The notes under the pieces were generated by a model. It was not told the DNA's origin. It saw only the letters and a list, made by a program, of their open reading frames with translations, and made no database searches. Positions 1 to 7,318 of a DNA stretch of 17,125 nucleotides are shown in pieces (positions within the stretch are counted from its first letter, which is position 1; each line of letters opens with the position of its first letter). A program made the translations under genes and the position numbers. Source of the stretch: Lachnospiraceae bacterium (GTDB lineage Bacteria > Bacillota > Clostridia > Lachnospirales > Lachnospiraceae). The DNA lies in contig CAAGFJ010000013.1 of NCBI GenBank assembly GCA_900769115.1, positions 1 through 17,125 on the forward strand, read 5' to 3'.

Positions 1-49
1 CAGCGTAGTAGATTCTGATACAAACAGCACGAAACACAACAATGTAAAT

Positions 50-195
50 ATCGGTTGCAAGGATATAACACTTATCATAAGCAGGTACTTCAGAACCGCT
101 GGTACTCGGCGAGGTGTTTTCGAGCCTAGTACCGCTGCGAATGATGAGTAGCGAGAGCGTGCCTGCATTGATAATGTTATATCCAAACAACCGAT
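50..195. repeat. Large nested imperfect inverted repeat in the non-coding left end
   Basis: Two arms of about 39 nt, 50-88 and 159-195, are inverted copies matching at roughly 32 positions with two single-base gaps. The arms share a TCGGTTG block, a GGATATAACA block, TTATCA and GCAGG. The 70-nt region between them holds a second hairpin at 101-133. The element lies downstream of the UPF0210 gene, so it would be transcribed as its 3' region. There is no T-run of the kind expected for a simple intrinsic terminator. Nothing coding is seen in 1-247. It could be a structured 3'-UTR, a cruciform-forming dispersed repeat, or a MITE-like remnant. Confidence 0.75.
101..133. repeat. Internal hairpin within the left inverted repeat
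   Basis: GGTACTCGGCGAG (101-113) and CGAGCCTAGTACC (121-133) pair with three mismatches around a 7-nt loop. It sits in the loop of the larger repeat at 50-195, which gives a stem-within-stem architecture. Confidence 0.6.
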
Positions 196-227
196 TCATA
201 ACCTGATATTTCGCGCGTCCGTCCGTC

Positions 228-246
228 ACTTACGCTGTGCAAGGGT
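228..246 (-). repeat. 19-bp repeat, copy 1, just after the UPF0210 stop codon
   Basis: Read on the minus strand this is acccttgcacagcgtaagt. It is identical to plus-strand 16957-16975. It begins one base after the TAA of the UPF0210 gene at 248-250. The second copy sits at the equivalent place after the rightmost gene, so the pair looks like the leading edge of a dispersed 3'-UTR element. A weaker shared octamer, ACGGACGC, lies further out on both sides, at 215-222 (minus) and 16994-17001 (plus). Confidence 0.85.
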
Positions 247-247
247 A

Positions 248-1612
248 TTAGTTCTTGAAGCTGTGAATTGGTGCCGGAATCCGTCCACCACGATTAATGA
301 ACGCATCACAGCTATATTCATTCACCTTCATAATTGGTGCATATCCAAGAAGTCCACCGAACTGCAATGTCTCACCAGCCTTCTTACCAACAGCAGGAAT
401 CACACGGACTGCAGTTGTCTTCTGGTTGACCATACCAATTGCCATCTCATCTGCAATCAGACCGGAAATAGTGGTTGCCTTGGTATCACCAGGAATCGCG
501 ATCATATCAAGACCTACGGAACATACACAGGTCATAGCCTCTAACTTCTCGATTGTAAGAGCACCGCAGCTTGCAGCATCGATCATTCTCTGATCCTCAG
601 ATACCGGAATAAATGCTCCGGAAAGTCCTCCGACGTAAGAAGATGCCATAACGCCACCTTTCTTTACCTGATCATTTAACAAGGCAAGGGCTGCTGTTGT
701 ACCAGGCGCACCTGCATATTCCAGACCAATCTCTTCTAAGATCTCGCCAACACTATCGCCAACAGCCGGAGTTGGTGCAAGAGAAAGATCAATGATTCCA
801 AACGGAACACCCAATCTCTTAGAAGCTTCCTTTGCAACTAACTGTCCTACACGGGTTACCTTGAAAGCTGTCTTCTTAATTGTCTCACAAAGAATCTCGA
901 AGTTCTGTCCCCGAACCTGCTCTAAGGCACGTTTTACTACACCAGGACCGGACACACCAACATTAATGATACGGTCTGCCTCGGTCACACCGTGGAATGC
1001 ACCTGCCATAAATGGGTTATCATCCGGTGCGTTACAGAATACAACAAACTTAGCTGGTCCGATACAATCACGGTCAGCGGTAAGCTCTGCACTTTCTTTT
1101 ACGATCTCACCGATTAATTTGACAGCATCCATATTGATACCGGTCTTGGTAGAACCAACATTGACACTACTACATACAAACTCGGTTACATTCAATGCTT
1201 CCGGAATGGAACGAATCAACATCTCGTCATACGGTGTCATTCCTTTTGAAACCAACGCAGAATATCCACCGATAAAGTTCACTCCAACGGTCTTAGCTGC
1301 CCGGTCTAATGTCTTAGCAATCTCAATATAATCTGCACTGGACTTACAGCAGGAACTTCCAACCATGGCAATTGGAGTTAAAGAAATACGTTTGTTTACA
1401 ATTGGAATACCAAATTCTGTCTCTAATTCCTTACCAACTTTCACCAGATCCTTTGCAGATGTGGTAATCTTATCATATACTTTATCACAAGTAGTCTTCA
1501 AGTCATCGGTAATGCAGTCTAACAAAGAGATACCCATAGTGATCGTACGCACATCTAAGTTCTCCTCATGAATCATTGCATTTGTTTCCATTACTTCACT
1601 AATATTAATCAT
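248..1612 (-). CDS. PFL family protein (UPF0210, DUF711)
   Basis: A 454-residue protein of the UPF0210 family, whose fold belongs with the pyruvate formate-lyase/glycyl-radical barrel group. No reaction is established for it. The N-terminus (residues 8-33) carries the family hallmark in which METNAMIHEENLDVRTITMG leads into ISLLDC. A Cys-Cys pair is at 88-89, and Gly/Ala-rich loops continue to the C-terminus. The length is typical of the family. The ATG at 1612 is preceded by an AAGAGGGT ribosome binding site at suitable spacing. It follows the ACT-domain gene by 26 nt. UPF0237 and UPF0210 genes are commonly adjacent in Firmicutes, so the ACT protein probably senses a ligand for, or partners with, this protein. 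The family assignment is firm and the function is unknown. Confidence 0.93.
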   Translation of the reverse strand: MINISEVMETNAMIHEENLDVRTITMGISLLDCITDDLKTTCDKVYDKITTSAKDLVKVGKELETEFGIPIVNKRISLTPIAMVGSSCCKSSADYIEIAKTLDRAAKTVGVNFIGGYSALVSKGMTPYDEMLIRSIPEALNVTEFVCSSVNVGSTKTGINMDAVKLIGEIVKESAELTADRDCIGPAKFVVFCNAPDDNPFMAGAFHGVTEADRIINVGVSGPGVVKRALEQVRGQNFEILCETIKKTAFKVTRVGQLVAKEASKRLGVPFGIIDLSLAPTPAVGDSVGEILEEIGLEYAGAPGTTAALALLNDQVKKGGVMASSYVGGLSGAFIPVSEDQRMIDAASCGALTIEKLEAMTCVCSVGLDMIAIPGDTKATTISGLIADEMAIGMVNQKTTAVRVIPAVGKKAGETLQFGGLLGYAPIMKVNEYSCDAFINRGGRIPAPIHSFKN

Positions 1613-1638
1613 ATGTCTACCCTCTTATTATCTCTAGA

Positions 1639-1911
1639 TTATAATCTATGCATCATGTCAAAAATATCTTCCTGCTGCAATGTGATTGTTACTCCAATCT
1701 CGTCTCCAATCTTCTTAAGCTCAGCGGCGATTGTAGCAAAATCTTTGTCTGATTCCTGAATATTCACGATCATGATCATGTTAAACCAATCCTGAACAAT
1801 CGTCTGTGCGATGTCTAAAATATTGATCTGGTTGCCTGCAAGATACTGGCATACATGAAAGATAATACCTACTTTGTCCTTACCTACTACTGAAATTACT
1901 GTTTTCTTCAT
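1639..1911 (-). CDS. ACT domain protein (UPF0237)
   Basis: A 90-residue protein made of a single ACT domain. The N-terminal strand MKKTVISVVGKDKVGI leads into the helix that begins IIFHVCQYLA, followed by the ILDIAQTIVQDWFNM strand-loop region, as in UPF0237 proteins. ACT domains usually bind amino acids or other small ligands and often act as dimers. I chose the ATG at 1911 because GAGGAG lies 9 nt upstream and the protein begins exactly at the conserved first strand. An in-frame ATG 12 codons further up would add a tail not seen in the family. It lies 26 nt before the UPF0210 gene, and the two almost certainly share a transcript. No convincing -35/-10 pair was found in the 129 nt upstream. 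It may be a regulatory subunit or sensor, but that is inference. Confidence 0.92.
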   Translation of the reverse strand: MKKTVISVVGKDKVGIIFHVCQYLAGNQINILDIAQTIVQDWFNMIMIVNIQESDKDFATIAAELKKIGDEIGVTITLQQEDIFDMMHRL

Positions 1912-1992
1912 AATATCATTCTCCTCGTATAAGATTTGAGTACGCACGGTACCCTGTTATGTATATTCTAAGGAATCCTGCATCCGCAGCTA

Positions 1993-2027
1993 CATCTTAA
2001 CAGCTTTTGGATGAAAACACCTTAACA
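1993..2027. repeat. Direct repeat pair upstream of the ACT-domain gene
   Basis: On the minus strand TGTTAAGGTG (2018-2027) and TGTTAAGATG (1993-2002) repeat with a 25-nt period and one mismatch. They lie between the MBL hydrolase stop and the ACT gene start. The spacing is compatible with a tandem protein-binding site, but two decamers could also be chance. Confidence 0.3.
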
Positions 2028-2040
2028 TGCACCTATTATT

Positions 2041-2838
2041 CTAACATTCAATGACAGTAGAACACTGTTCCCTGTCCGCTACCATCAGATTGAAATCCCG
2101 GTAATCATTGCTATATGGATTCCCTAACAACTCATCCTTCACTGCTTCAAATGCAAGCTCCGGATAATTATTCTCCTTACTTAAATGTCCGAGATATATT
2201 CCTTTTATATGATCATTCAGCAATGCCCGGACAAGCTGACCTCCCCGCTCATTAGATAAATGTCCCCTCTTACTTAAGATACGCTGCTTCAATGGATATG
2301 GATAAGGACCTACCTCTAACATACGGATATCATGATTTGCCTCGATCAACATTGCATCCGCTCCTGACAAAGCATCCACCACATGCTCGTCATAATCGCC
2401 AAGGTCTGTGGCAATCGACACTTTCTTATCATCCTGCATCAGTGTATAACAGACCGGATCGGCTGCATCATGCCATGTACTGATCGGTTTCACCCACATA
2501 TCCTTAATCTGGAAACTCTGTTCCGGTGTAATTCCATGAAACAGGCTCATATCTACCTTGCCAAGACTTCTGTAATTAGCAACTGCCTCTAACGTCTTCG
2601 TTGTCCCATACACAGGTATCCCAAACTTACGCATAATCACACCTAATCCTGCAATGTGATCACTGTGTTCATGTGTAATTAATATTCCATCAATATCCTC
2701 TGGTTTCATATCAATCGTGGTAAGTGCCTGCATTATTTTTTTGGCACTTACACCCACATCCACCAGAATATGTGCATTGTCAGATCCCACATAAATGGAA
2801 TTGCCACTGCTACCACTATATAAACTGCATAGTCTCAT
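2041..2838 (-). CDS. MBL-fold metallo-hydrolase, YycJ/WalJ type
   Basis: A 265-residue cytoplasmic metallo-beta-lactamase-fold protein. The start, MRLCSLYSGSSGNS, is the typical opening of the YycJ/WalJ group. The metal-binding motif HEHSDH is at residues 56-61. A further metal-ligand Asp is in ATDLGDYDEH, and later histidines lie in EANHD and GHLSNERGG. In Bacillus and relatives this gene sits next to the walRK two-component system and is linked to cell division and DNA maintenance. No walRK is present here. I chose the ATG at 2838 because AGGAGA lies 6-7 nt upstream and the extra 14 residues of a longer reading frame are not conserved in type. The substrate is unknown, though members resemble nucleases and phosphodiesterases. 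A candidate promoter lies directly upstream, so it may be expressed apart from the upstream operon. Confidence 0.9.
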   Translation of the reverse strand: MRLCSLYSGSSGNSIYVGSDNAHILVDVGVSAKKIMQALTTIDMKPEDIDGILITHEHSDHIAGLGVIMRKFGIPVYGTTKTLEAVANYRSLGKVDMSLFHGITPEQSFQIKDMWVKPISTWHDAADPVCYTLMQDDKKVSIATDLGDYDEHVVDALSGADAMLIEANHDIRMLEVGPYPYPLKQRILSKRGHLSNERGGQLVRALLNDHIKGIYLGHLSKENNYPELAFEAVKDELLGNPYSNDYRDFNLMVADREQCSTVIEC

Positions 2839-2870
2839 ATGTAATCTCCTAGTTTCAAACATTCGGACAT

Positions 2871-2899
2871 AGTATAGCACATTTTATGGGATTCGGAAA
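2871..2899 (-). promoter_or_regulatory. Candidate extended -10 promoter for the MBL hydrolase gene
   Basis: On the minus strand a TATACT box (2871-2876) is preceded by TG at the extended -10 position. A weak -35 hexamer, TTTCCG (2894-2899), stands 17 nt upstream. It lies in the 66-nt gap between the serine hydrolase stop and the hydrolase start, which gives a leader of about 25 nt. The poor -35 lowers confidence. Confidence 0.45.
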
Positions 2900-2904
2900 G
2901 GACA

Positions 2905-4737
2905 TTATACAATATCTTGATTCTTTTCCTTCTTAAGTGCAAGCGTTTTCCAATCGGCATATACTTTCGGTTCTACTTTATGTTCCAAAAACACACGCAG
3001 ACTTTCCGGTAATTTGTCAGCAATATCATATGTGCTGCCGGCAATAACGGCATCTCCAGACAATACCTGTTCCACAATGGCTCGCATATCCGGACTCTCC
3101 GTGCACTCAATCGCAACACGGTTTTCAAGTAGAAAGAACTTGATTCGTCTGCCAATTCCTTCTGCCGGAAATGCAATATCTAACAGAATCACCTCGTTCT
3201 CATCTTCATCCCTGGCTGGTTTCATTCTGGCAAGCACCACACGCTCATCCTCTCCCACGTGGAGCTTATTTGAAAGAAATTGATTCGCTCCCGCTATTAT
3301 CTCTATCTGCTGCCTGTGTTCTTCCCTATGACTACGATTACGAAAGAATGTAATGCACAAACCGCATTCTTTTCTTCGGAATACGATATCCGTTATTTGA
3401 AATGGAGGATATTGATACATCCCCTGCATCATATATGGAAATAACTTAATTGTTGCACCATTAATATGCAGTCGTTTCCGGTCACACCGTTCAAAGAAGT
3501 GTATCACACTCTCCCGATCGTTTATCTTTTTCTTTTCCTGCTCCCGTCTGTATATAGGGTAAGCCATCCCGCCCCGATATTCTTTCAATACGTAACCCTT
3601 GGAAAAAGCCTCAACATATTGTAACATATTCCGGCCATTCAAATGTTCCTTCCAGATTGCATCTGTCTGATATACCGCATCATCCGCTATATACTTCATC
3701 ACTTTTCGAACAAGAACAGAATCTGGAAACATTCTGTCGTTGTGTGCATTCATTGCAACAACAAGATGTGTCTTTTCGCTGAATATTACATGTTGACCAA
3801 ACATGCCACTTAACATGATAAGATTCTTCGGCAAATGCCATATCTGATATCCATATCCGGTTGCCAAAGCATCCGCATCCTGCTCCACATTAGTTTTCTT
3901 CATATTACGAATATATTCCGGACGAATTAGTTGTTTACCACCATATGCACCATCCTTTGCCAGAAAGATGCCAACCTTCAGCATATTATCAAGAGATAAA
4001 TGCAGACCCCATCCTCCCCGTTCAATTCCGAGTGGACAGACCTCCCACACAATGTCACCCATATTCAATGGCTCAAATAAACGCTCCTTCAGATATTCTA
4101 CCAGACTGCAGCCGGTCACTTTTGTAAGAATGGCTGCCAGCATATAAGAATTCATACTATTATAGATAAAATGAGTTCCCGGCTCATATTGACAATCTGA
4201 CAAAAGAAATGCTTTCACCCAGTCCTGCTCGGTAACAGATGCAACTTCATTGCATTTTGAACAGGAGGTCATCGTAAGTAAATGATAAATAGTCAGCCGT
4301 CTGGTGTACTTTGGCGTCAGAAGATTATCATATTCTGGAAAGAACGATATTACCAAATCATCTGTCGTCAACAAATGCTCGGCGATAGCAAACATAATGG
4401 CTATCGCAGTAATGGTCTTACACGTAGAATTAGTGATTCTTGGATATTGTTCGGATGCCGGTGCCCGGTACGAGGCAAATAATATATTCTCTCCTCTTGC
4501 AATACCAATGCCATCTAATGCACAGGCAGAATCGGTTGTAACATCCTGAAGAAATGCCAATGTTTTTTCTGCATTTAACGATAGTTGACTGGAAGATACC
4601 GGTGCTAATGGAACACAATTGCTTGTCTGAATCTCATGATACCCGGTCTTTGGGCATGTCACACTATCTCCATCTTGAAAATTATCCACTATCCTGGTCA
4701 GATAATTCATTCCCATAAGCTGTCTTGGAATATTCAT
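2905..4737 (-). CDS. Cytoplasmic serine hydrolase, beta-lactamase/penicillin-binding fold, with C-terminal extension
   Basis: A 610-residue protein. Residues about 50-350 form a serine beta-lactamase-like (PF00144) domain. The nucleophile motif S-T-C-K is at 104-107, the tyrosine motif Y-N-S at 192-194 and the third-motif region G-M-F-G-Q at 311-315. The GYGYQIW stretch at 294-300 is typical of the esterase/amidase branch. Residues about 360-610 form an extra domain I do not recognise, rich in beta-type segments. There is no signal peptide or membrane segment, so it should act inside the cell, which is unlike cell-wall transpeptidases. Likely chemistry is ester or amide hydrolysis through Ser104, Lys107 and Tyr192. 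The ATG at 4737 has GGGGA 6 nt upstream. It begins 58 nt after the glycosidase stop, with a possible 15-codon leader ORF between. The substrate is unknown. Confidence 0.85.
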   Translation of the reverse strand: MNIPRQLMGMNYLTRIVDNFQDGDSVTCPKTGYHEIQTSNCVPLAPVSSSQLSLNAEKTLAFLQDVTTDSACALDGIGIARGENILFASYRAPASEQYPRITNSTCKTITAIAIMFAIAEHLLTTDDLVISFFPEYDNLLTPKYTRRLTIYHLLTMTSCSKCNEVASVTEQDWVKAFLLSDCQYEPGTHFIYNSMNSYMLAAILTKVTGCSLVEYLKERLFEPLNMGDIVWEVCPLGIERGGWGLHLSLDNMLKVGIFLAKDGAYGGKQLIRPEYIRNMKKTNVEQDADALATGYGYQIWHLPKNLIMLSGMFGQHVIFSEKTHLVVAMNAHNDRMFPDSVLVRKVMKYIADDAVYQTDAIWKEHLNGRNMLQYVEAFSKGYVLKEYRGGMAYPIYRREQEKKKINDRESVIHFFERCDRKRLHINGATIKLFPYMMQGMYQYPPFQITDIVFRRKECGLCITFFRNRSHREEHRQQIEIIAGANQFLSNKLHVGEDERVVLARMKPARDEDENEVILLDIAFPAEGIGRRIKFFLLENRVAIECTESPDMRAIVEQVLSGDAVIAGSTYDIADKLPESLRVFLEHKVEPKVYADWKTLALKKEKNQDIV

Positions 4738-4781
4738 GTTCTATCCCCTTCCATTTTATTATCAAGCTTCCATATTGCCAA
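4734..4781 (-). CDS. Possible 15-codon leader ORF (TTG start) coupled to the serine hydrolase
   Basis: A strong ribosome binding site, AAGGAGGG (4787-4794), stands immediately after the glycosidase stop and far from the serine hydrolase start, so it has no assigned gene. A TTG codon lies 5 nt downstream of it at 4779-4781. It opens a frame encoding (M)AIWKLDNKMEGDRT, whose TGA overlaps the serine hydrolase ATG as ATGA. This is the geometry of a translationally coupled leader peptide. The peptide has no recognisable function. TTG starts are uncommon and the fit could be accidental. Confidence 0.3.
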   Translation of the reverse strand: MAIWKLDNKMEGDRT

Positions 4782-4795
4782 ACAGTCCCTCCTTA

Positions 4796-6184
4796 TCAAG
4801 ATTCAGGCTTTGCTTTGACCACTGTTTCCTCATCTACCTGAGAGGCTTTTCGGATTACTAGTGCATCTGGCATATACCTTCCTACTCCTGATACACTACA
4901 TGACTTCGTAATATAATTACCATCATACCACATAACGGACGAACTTCCGCCATCCATATTCATCGCCTGATATGCCTTGTACTTCATTAATATGTTCTTG
5001 CAATCTTCTACTGTACATCCGAGACTGTATCCAACCTGACGTCCATCTATAACAAGCATCAGAATATCCCCTCTCTTACTCTGTCCGATTGTGGTTCGTG
5101 GCTGAATCCCCATGCCAAATGTACCATCCACTACACTTTTTCCATCCACGATCAAAGATGGCAGGAACTCCACGCCCCATTTATAATCGGATACATCACC
5201 CGTTGGATAACTACTGACATACATCAGATTATTCTTCTTCATACCACAGAAACGCCAGGTGGCATCCTCCGAAGGACTTCCGTATTCCACACCATCAATG
5301 ATCATAGAACCTTTGACCTGCCCGCCTGTTCCGACACCATCTACGTCCTTAAATCCACTGGCATTTACCACTAAGAGGGCATCTAAATCTTCTCCAAAGG
5401 AACCAGCCTCCTGACCATAAGAACCGATTGCTTTCGATTTGGCAAGTTCTACCTGATCCGGATTCTTCTCAATAGCCAGCTTTCCTTTATAACCATCCCC
5501 TTCCACACCAATGATCAGTAGATGATTCTCTGTATCAAGAATTAGAATTGTATCTCCATTTACTGTCTTAAGACCTAACTTTCCGTCAAGATCCTCAATC
5601 TTAATATCATCATATCCGTTTCTGGTCAATTCCGTATGCTCTTTCAAATATTGTTTGACAGAATCTGAATCCAGTTCCCAATAAACATCGAAGAAATCCT
5701 TTGTACTCAGATCTTCGAGATCCTCTTCCCAATGACTGTTTGCATTCGCCTGTTTATCCAGATTCTTCTGCCGGTTCGCCATAACCTCATCAATCACACT
5801 TTGTGGAAAGAATAAGGTTGCCAGCCATTGATGACTGTTCGTGGTCATGGCTGTCTCAATATAGATGGTGCGCCATTTGGCGATAAATGGAATATTCGAA
5901 TACACTACCGTCAGATACATACCACACAGAATACAACATGCAATACCAATACGGATTACCCAGTCCTTCCAGGTTGCCTTTTCACGTTTCTTTTCAACCT
6001 TCTTCTTCGGCTCATTTGTCAATTCCGCTTCTTTCTTACCTGTCGTTACCTTGGGTATTTGTATTTTCTGTATGTGACTATCTGATTCTGTTTTTCCTTT
6101 TGGCTTAGAATCCTCCCCTACAATAGAATCCCAATCCATGATCTCTATCTTATTGTCATTCGTATACTTGTCCTTTTTTCCCAT
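4796..6184 (-). CDS. Membrane-anchored phosphodiester glycosidase family protein (NAGPA domain)
   Basis: A 462-residue protein. Residues 1-73 are a charged, Lys/Glu-rich cytoplasmic tail. A single membrane segment follows at about 74-97, then a linker, and from about 250 a NAGPA-type domain (PF09992). Characteristic elements are NASGF (274-278), QPRTTIGQ (361-368) followed by a long strand ending VIDGR, and NMDGGSSSVM (409-418), a slight variant of the family's NMDGGGSS signature. The family includes the enzyme that uncovers mannose-6-phosphate by cleaving an N-acetylglucosamine phosphodiester. Bacterial relatives are linked to exopolysaccharide or cell-envelope glycans. Topology is probably type II, with the catalytic domain outside. 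The ATG at 6184 has AAAGGA 8 nt upstream, overlapping the stop of the previous gene, so translation is probably coupled. The exact substrate is unknown. Confidence 0.88.
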   Translation of the reverse strand: MGKKDKYTNDNKIEIMDWDSIVGEDSKPKGKTESDSHIQKIQIPKVTTGKKEAELTNEPKKKVEKKREKATWKDWVIRIGIACCILCGMYLTVVYSNIPFIAKWRTIYIETAMTTNSHQWLATLFFPQSVIDEVMANRQKNLDKQANANSHWEEDLEDLSTKDFFDVYWELDSDSVKQYLKEHTELTRNGYDDIKIEDLDGKLGLKTVNGDTILILDTENHLLIIGVEGDGYKGKLAIEKNPDQVELAKSKAIGSYGQEAGSFGEDLDALLVVNASGFKDVDGVGTGGQVKGSMIIDGVEYGSPSEDATWRFCGMKKNNLMYVSSYPTGDVSDYKWGVEFLPSLIVDGKSVVDGTFGMGIQPRTTIGQSKRGDILMLVIDGRQVGYSLGCTVEDCKNILMKYKAYQAMNMDGGSSSVMWYDGNYITKSCSVSGVGRYMPDALVIRKASQVDEETVVKAKPES

Positions 6185-6196
6185 AATTTCATTCCT

Positions 6197-7300
6197 TTAA
6201 AAGTTCATAGCTTCCAGATACCTTGTCTGAAATTGTGGCAAATTTGCCAGTTCCAGACAGTTTGTTCTTTTTCTGATCGCAGAACATGTCTCCCGCATGT
6301 TCTCCTCATCCTGTAAAAACTTGGTTGCTCCCTCTAAGGATGAATTGCCCGAAATTGTTATTGTTCCCTTTAATTCCTGTGGCAAAAGTCCCACAACAAA
6401 GGCATCCTTAATATCCATATAGAATCCCATACCACCGCTGATATAGACATTCCTTATCTCCTGCCAGTCAATTGCTGCTTCTTCCACCAGACAACAGATT
6501 CCGGCATAAATTGCACCTTTTGCCAGCTGGAAATTCCTCACATTCTGTTGCCGGATCACAAAGTTGCGATCAATCATAATTCCTTTTTCAAAAAAAGGTG
6601 CTGCAATCAAACCGCTGCGATCAATCAGATGCCGTTTCACACAATTGGCAATTGCATGAATACTCTCACTTCCATATGCCGCACCGGATATCACATGATC
6701 AAATACTGGTCCACATGCTGTAGACGAAGCGTATCCCTGCTCATTATTCAACAACAATAATTCCCCATTGGTTCCGAGATCAACAAGCAGATCGTAGGTC
6801 TGCTCTGTTCCCATTTGCAAATAAGCAGCTCCACTTAAGATATCCGCACCCACAAATGCAGACAACCCCGGTAGATAATGAACCACGATCTTCTGATCGT
6901 TCCATGTCTGAATCTCTTCTGCCTCGTTCAGATCGACCGGATGAAATGGTGCCTTTGCCAATCCTTCTACTGCCAATCCACGAAGGATATGCTGCATAGT
7001 CGTATTGCCACTGATCACAATCCGGTTAAGCTGTGGCATATCACCTTGAAGAGCCTGCTGCAGTTGTTCCAGTAAGGCACTCCATACGATATTACGCAGA
7101 CTTACCGCCATCTCCTCAGCCTGCAAACAGTGCTGGATTCTGGTAATGACATCTGCACCATATCTGCACTGTGGATTTGCAAAGGAAGTCTCCATTATCT
7201 GTTCCCCAGTTATAAGATCGATACACCGTATTGCAATTGTTGTCGAACCAAGATCAACTGCCGCACCAATGCGGCGGGATTGCTGTGCTGTCATGTACAT
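6197..7300 (-). CDS. ASKHA-fold protein of the RACo/DUF4445 type, lacking the ferredoxin domain
   Basis: A 367-residue ATPase-fold protein matching the C-terminal ASKHA part of reductive activators of corrinoid proteins (RACo, RamA; DUF4445). Phosphate-binding motifs are VDLGST (15-20) and DLGTNGE (174-180), and the adenosine-region motif is ISGG (287-290). Family-typical stretches include NPQCRYGADV (42-51), ACGPVFDHVISGA (195-207) and FQLAKGAIYAGI (257-268). Full RACo proteins carry an N-terminal 2Fe-2S domain; here the fold starts at once, and the scattered cysteines form no cluster motif. The start is ambiguous: AAAGGAG stands 4 nt before the ATG at 7300 and 10 nt before an in-frame ATG at 7294. 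It starts 18 nt after the threonine ammonia-lyase stop and ends 12 nt before the glycosidase gene. No corrinoid protein or methyltransferase lies in the window, so the partner is unknown. Confidence 0.85.
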   Translation of the reverse strand: MYMTAQQSRRIGAAVDLGSTTIAIRCIDLITGEQIMETSFANPQCRYGADVITRIQHCLQAEEMAVSLRNIVWSALLEQLQQALQGDMPQLNRIVISGNTTMQHILRGLAVEGLAKAPFHPVDLNEAEEIQTWNDQKIVVHYLPGLSAFVGADILSGAAYLQMGTEQTYDLLVDLGTNGELLLLNNEQGYASSTACGPVFDHVISGAAYGSESIHAIANCVKRHLIDRSGLIAAPFFEKGIMIDRNFVIRQQNVRNFQLAKGAIYAGICCLVEEAAIDWQEIRNVYISGGMGFYMDIKDAFVVGLLPQELKGTITISGNSSLEGATKFLQDEENMRETCSAIRKRTNCLELANLPQFQTRYLEAMNF

Positions 7301-7318
7301 CCGGCTCCTTTGTCTATA

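Noticed and set aside
1..247. Insertion sequence or CRISPR array at the left end
   Set aside because: No transposase fragment, no target-site duplication visible, and no regularly spaced repeats; the arms form one imperfect palindrome only.
792..1331. 179-codon open frame on the plus strand
   Set aside because: It lies fully antisense to the UPF0210 gene, which has strong family motifs. It has no ribosome binding site and no recognisable protein features.
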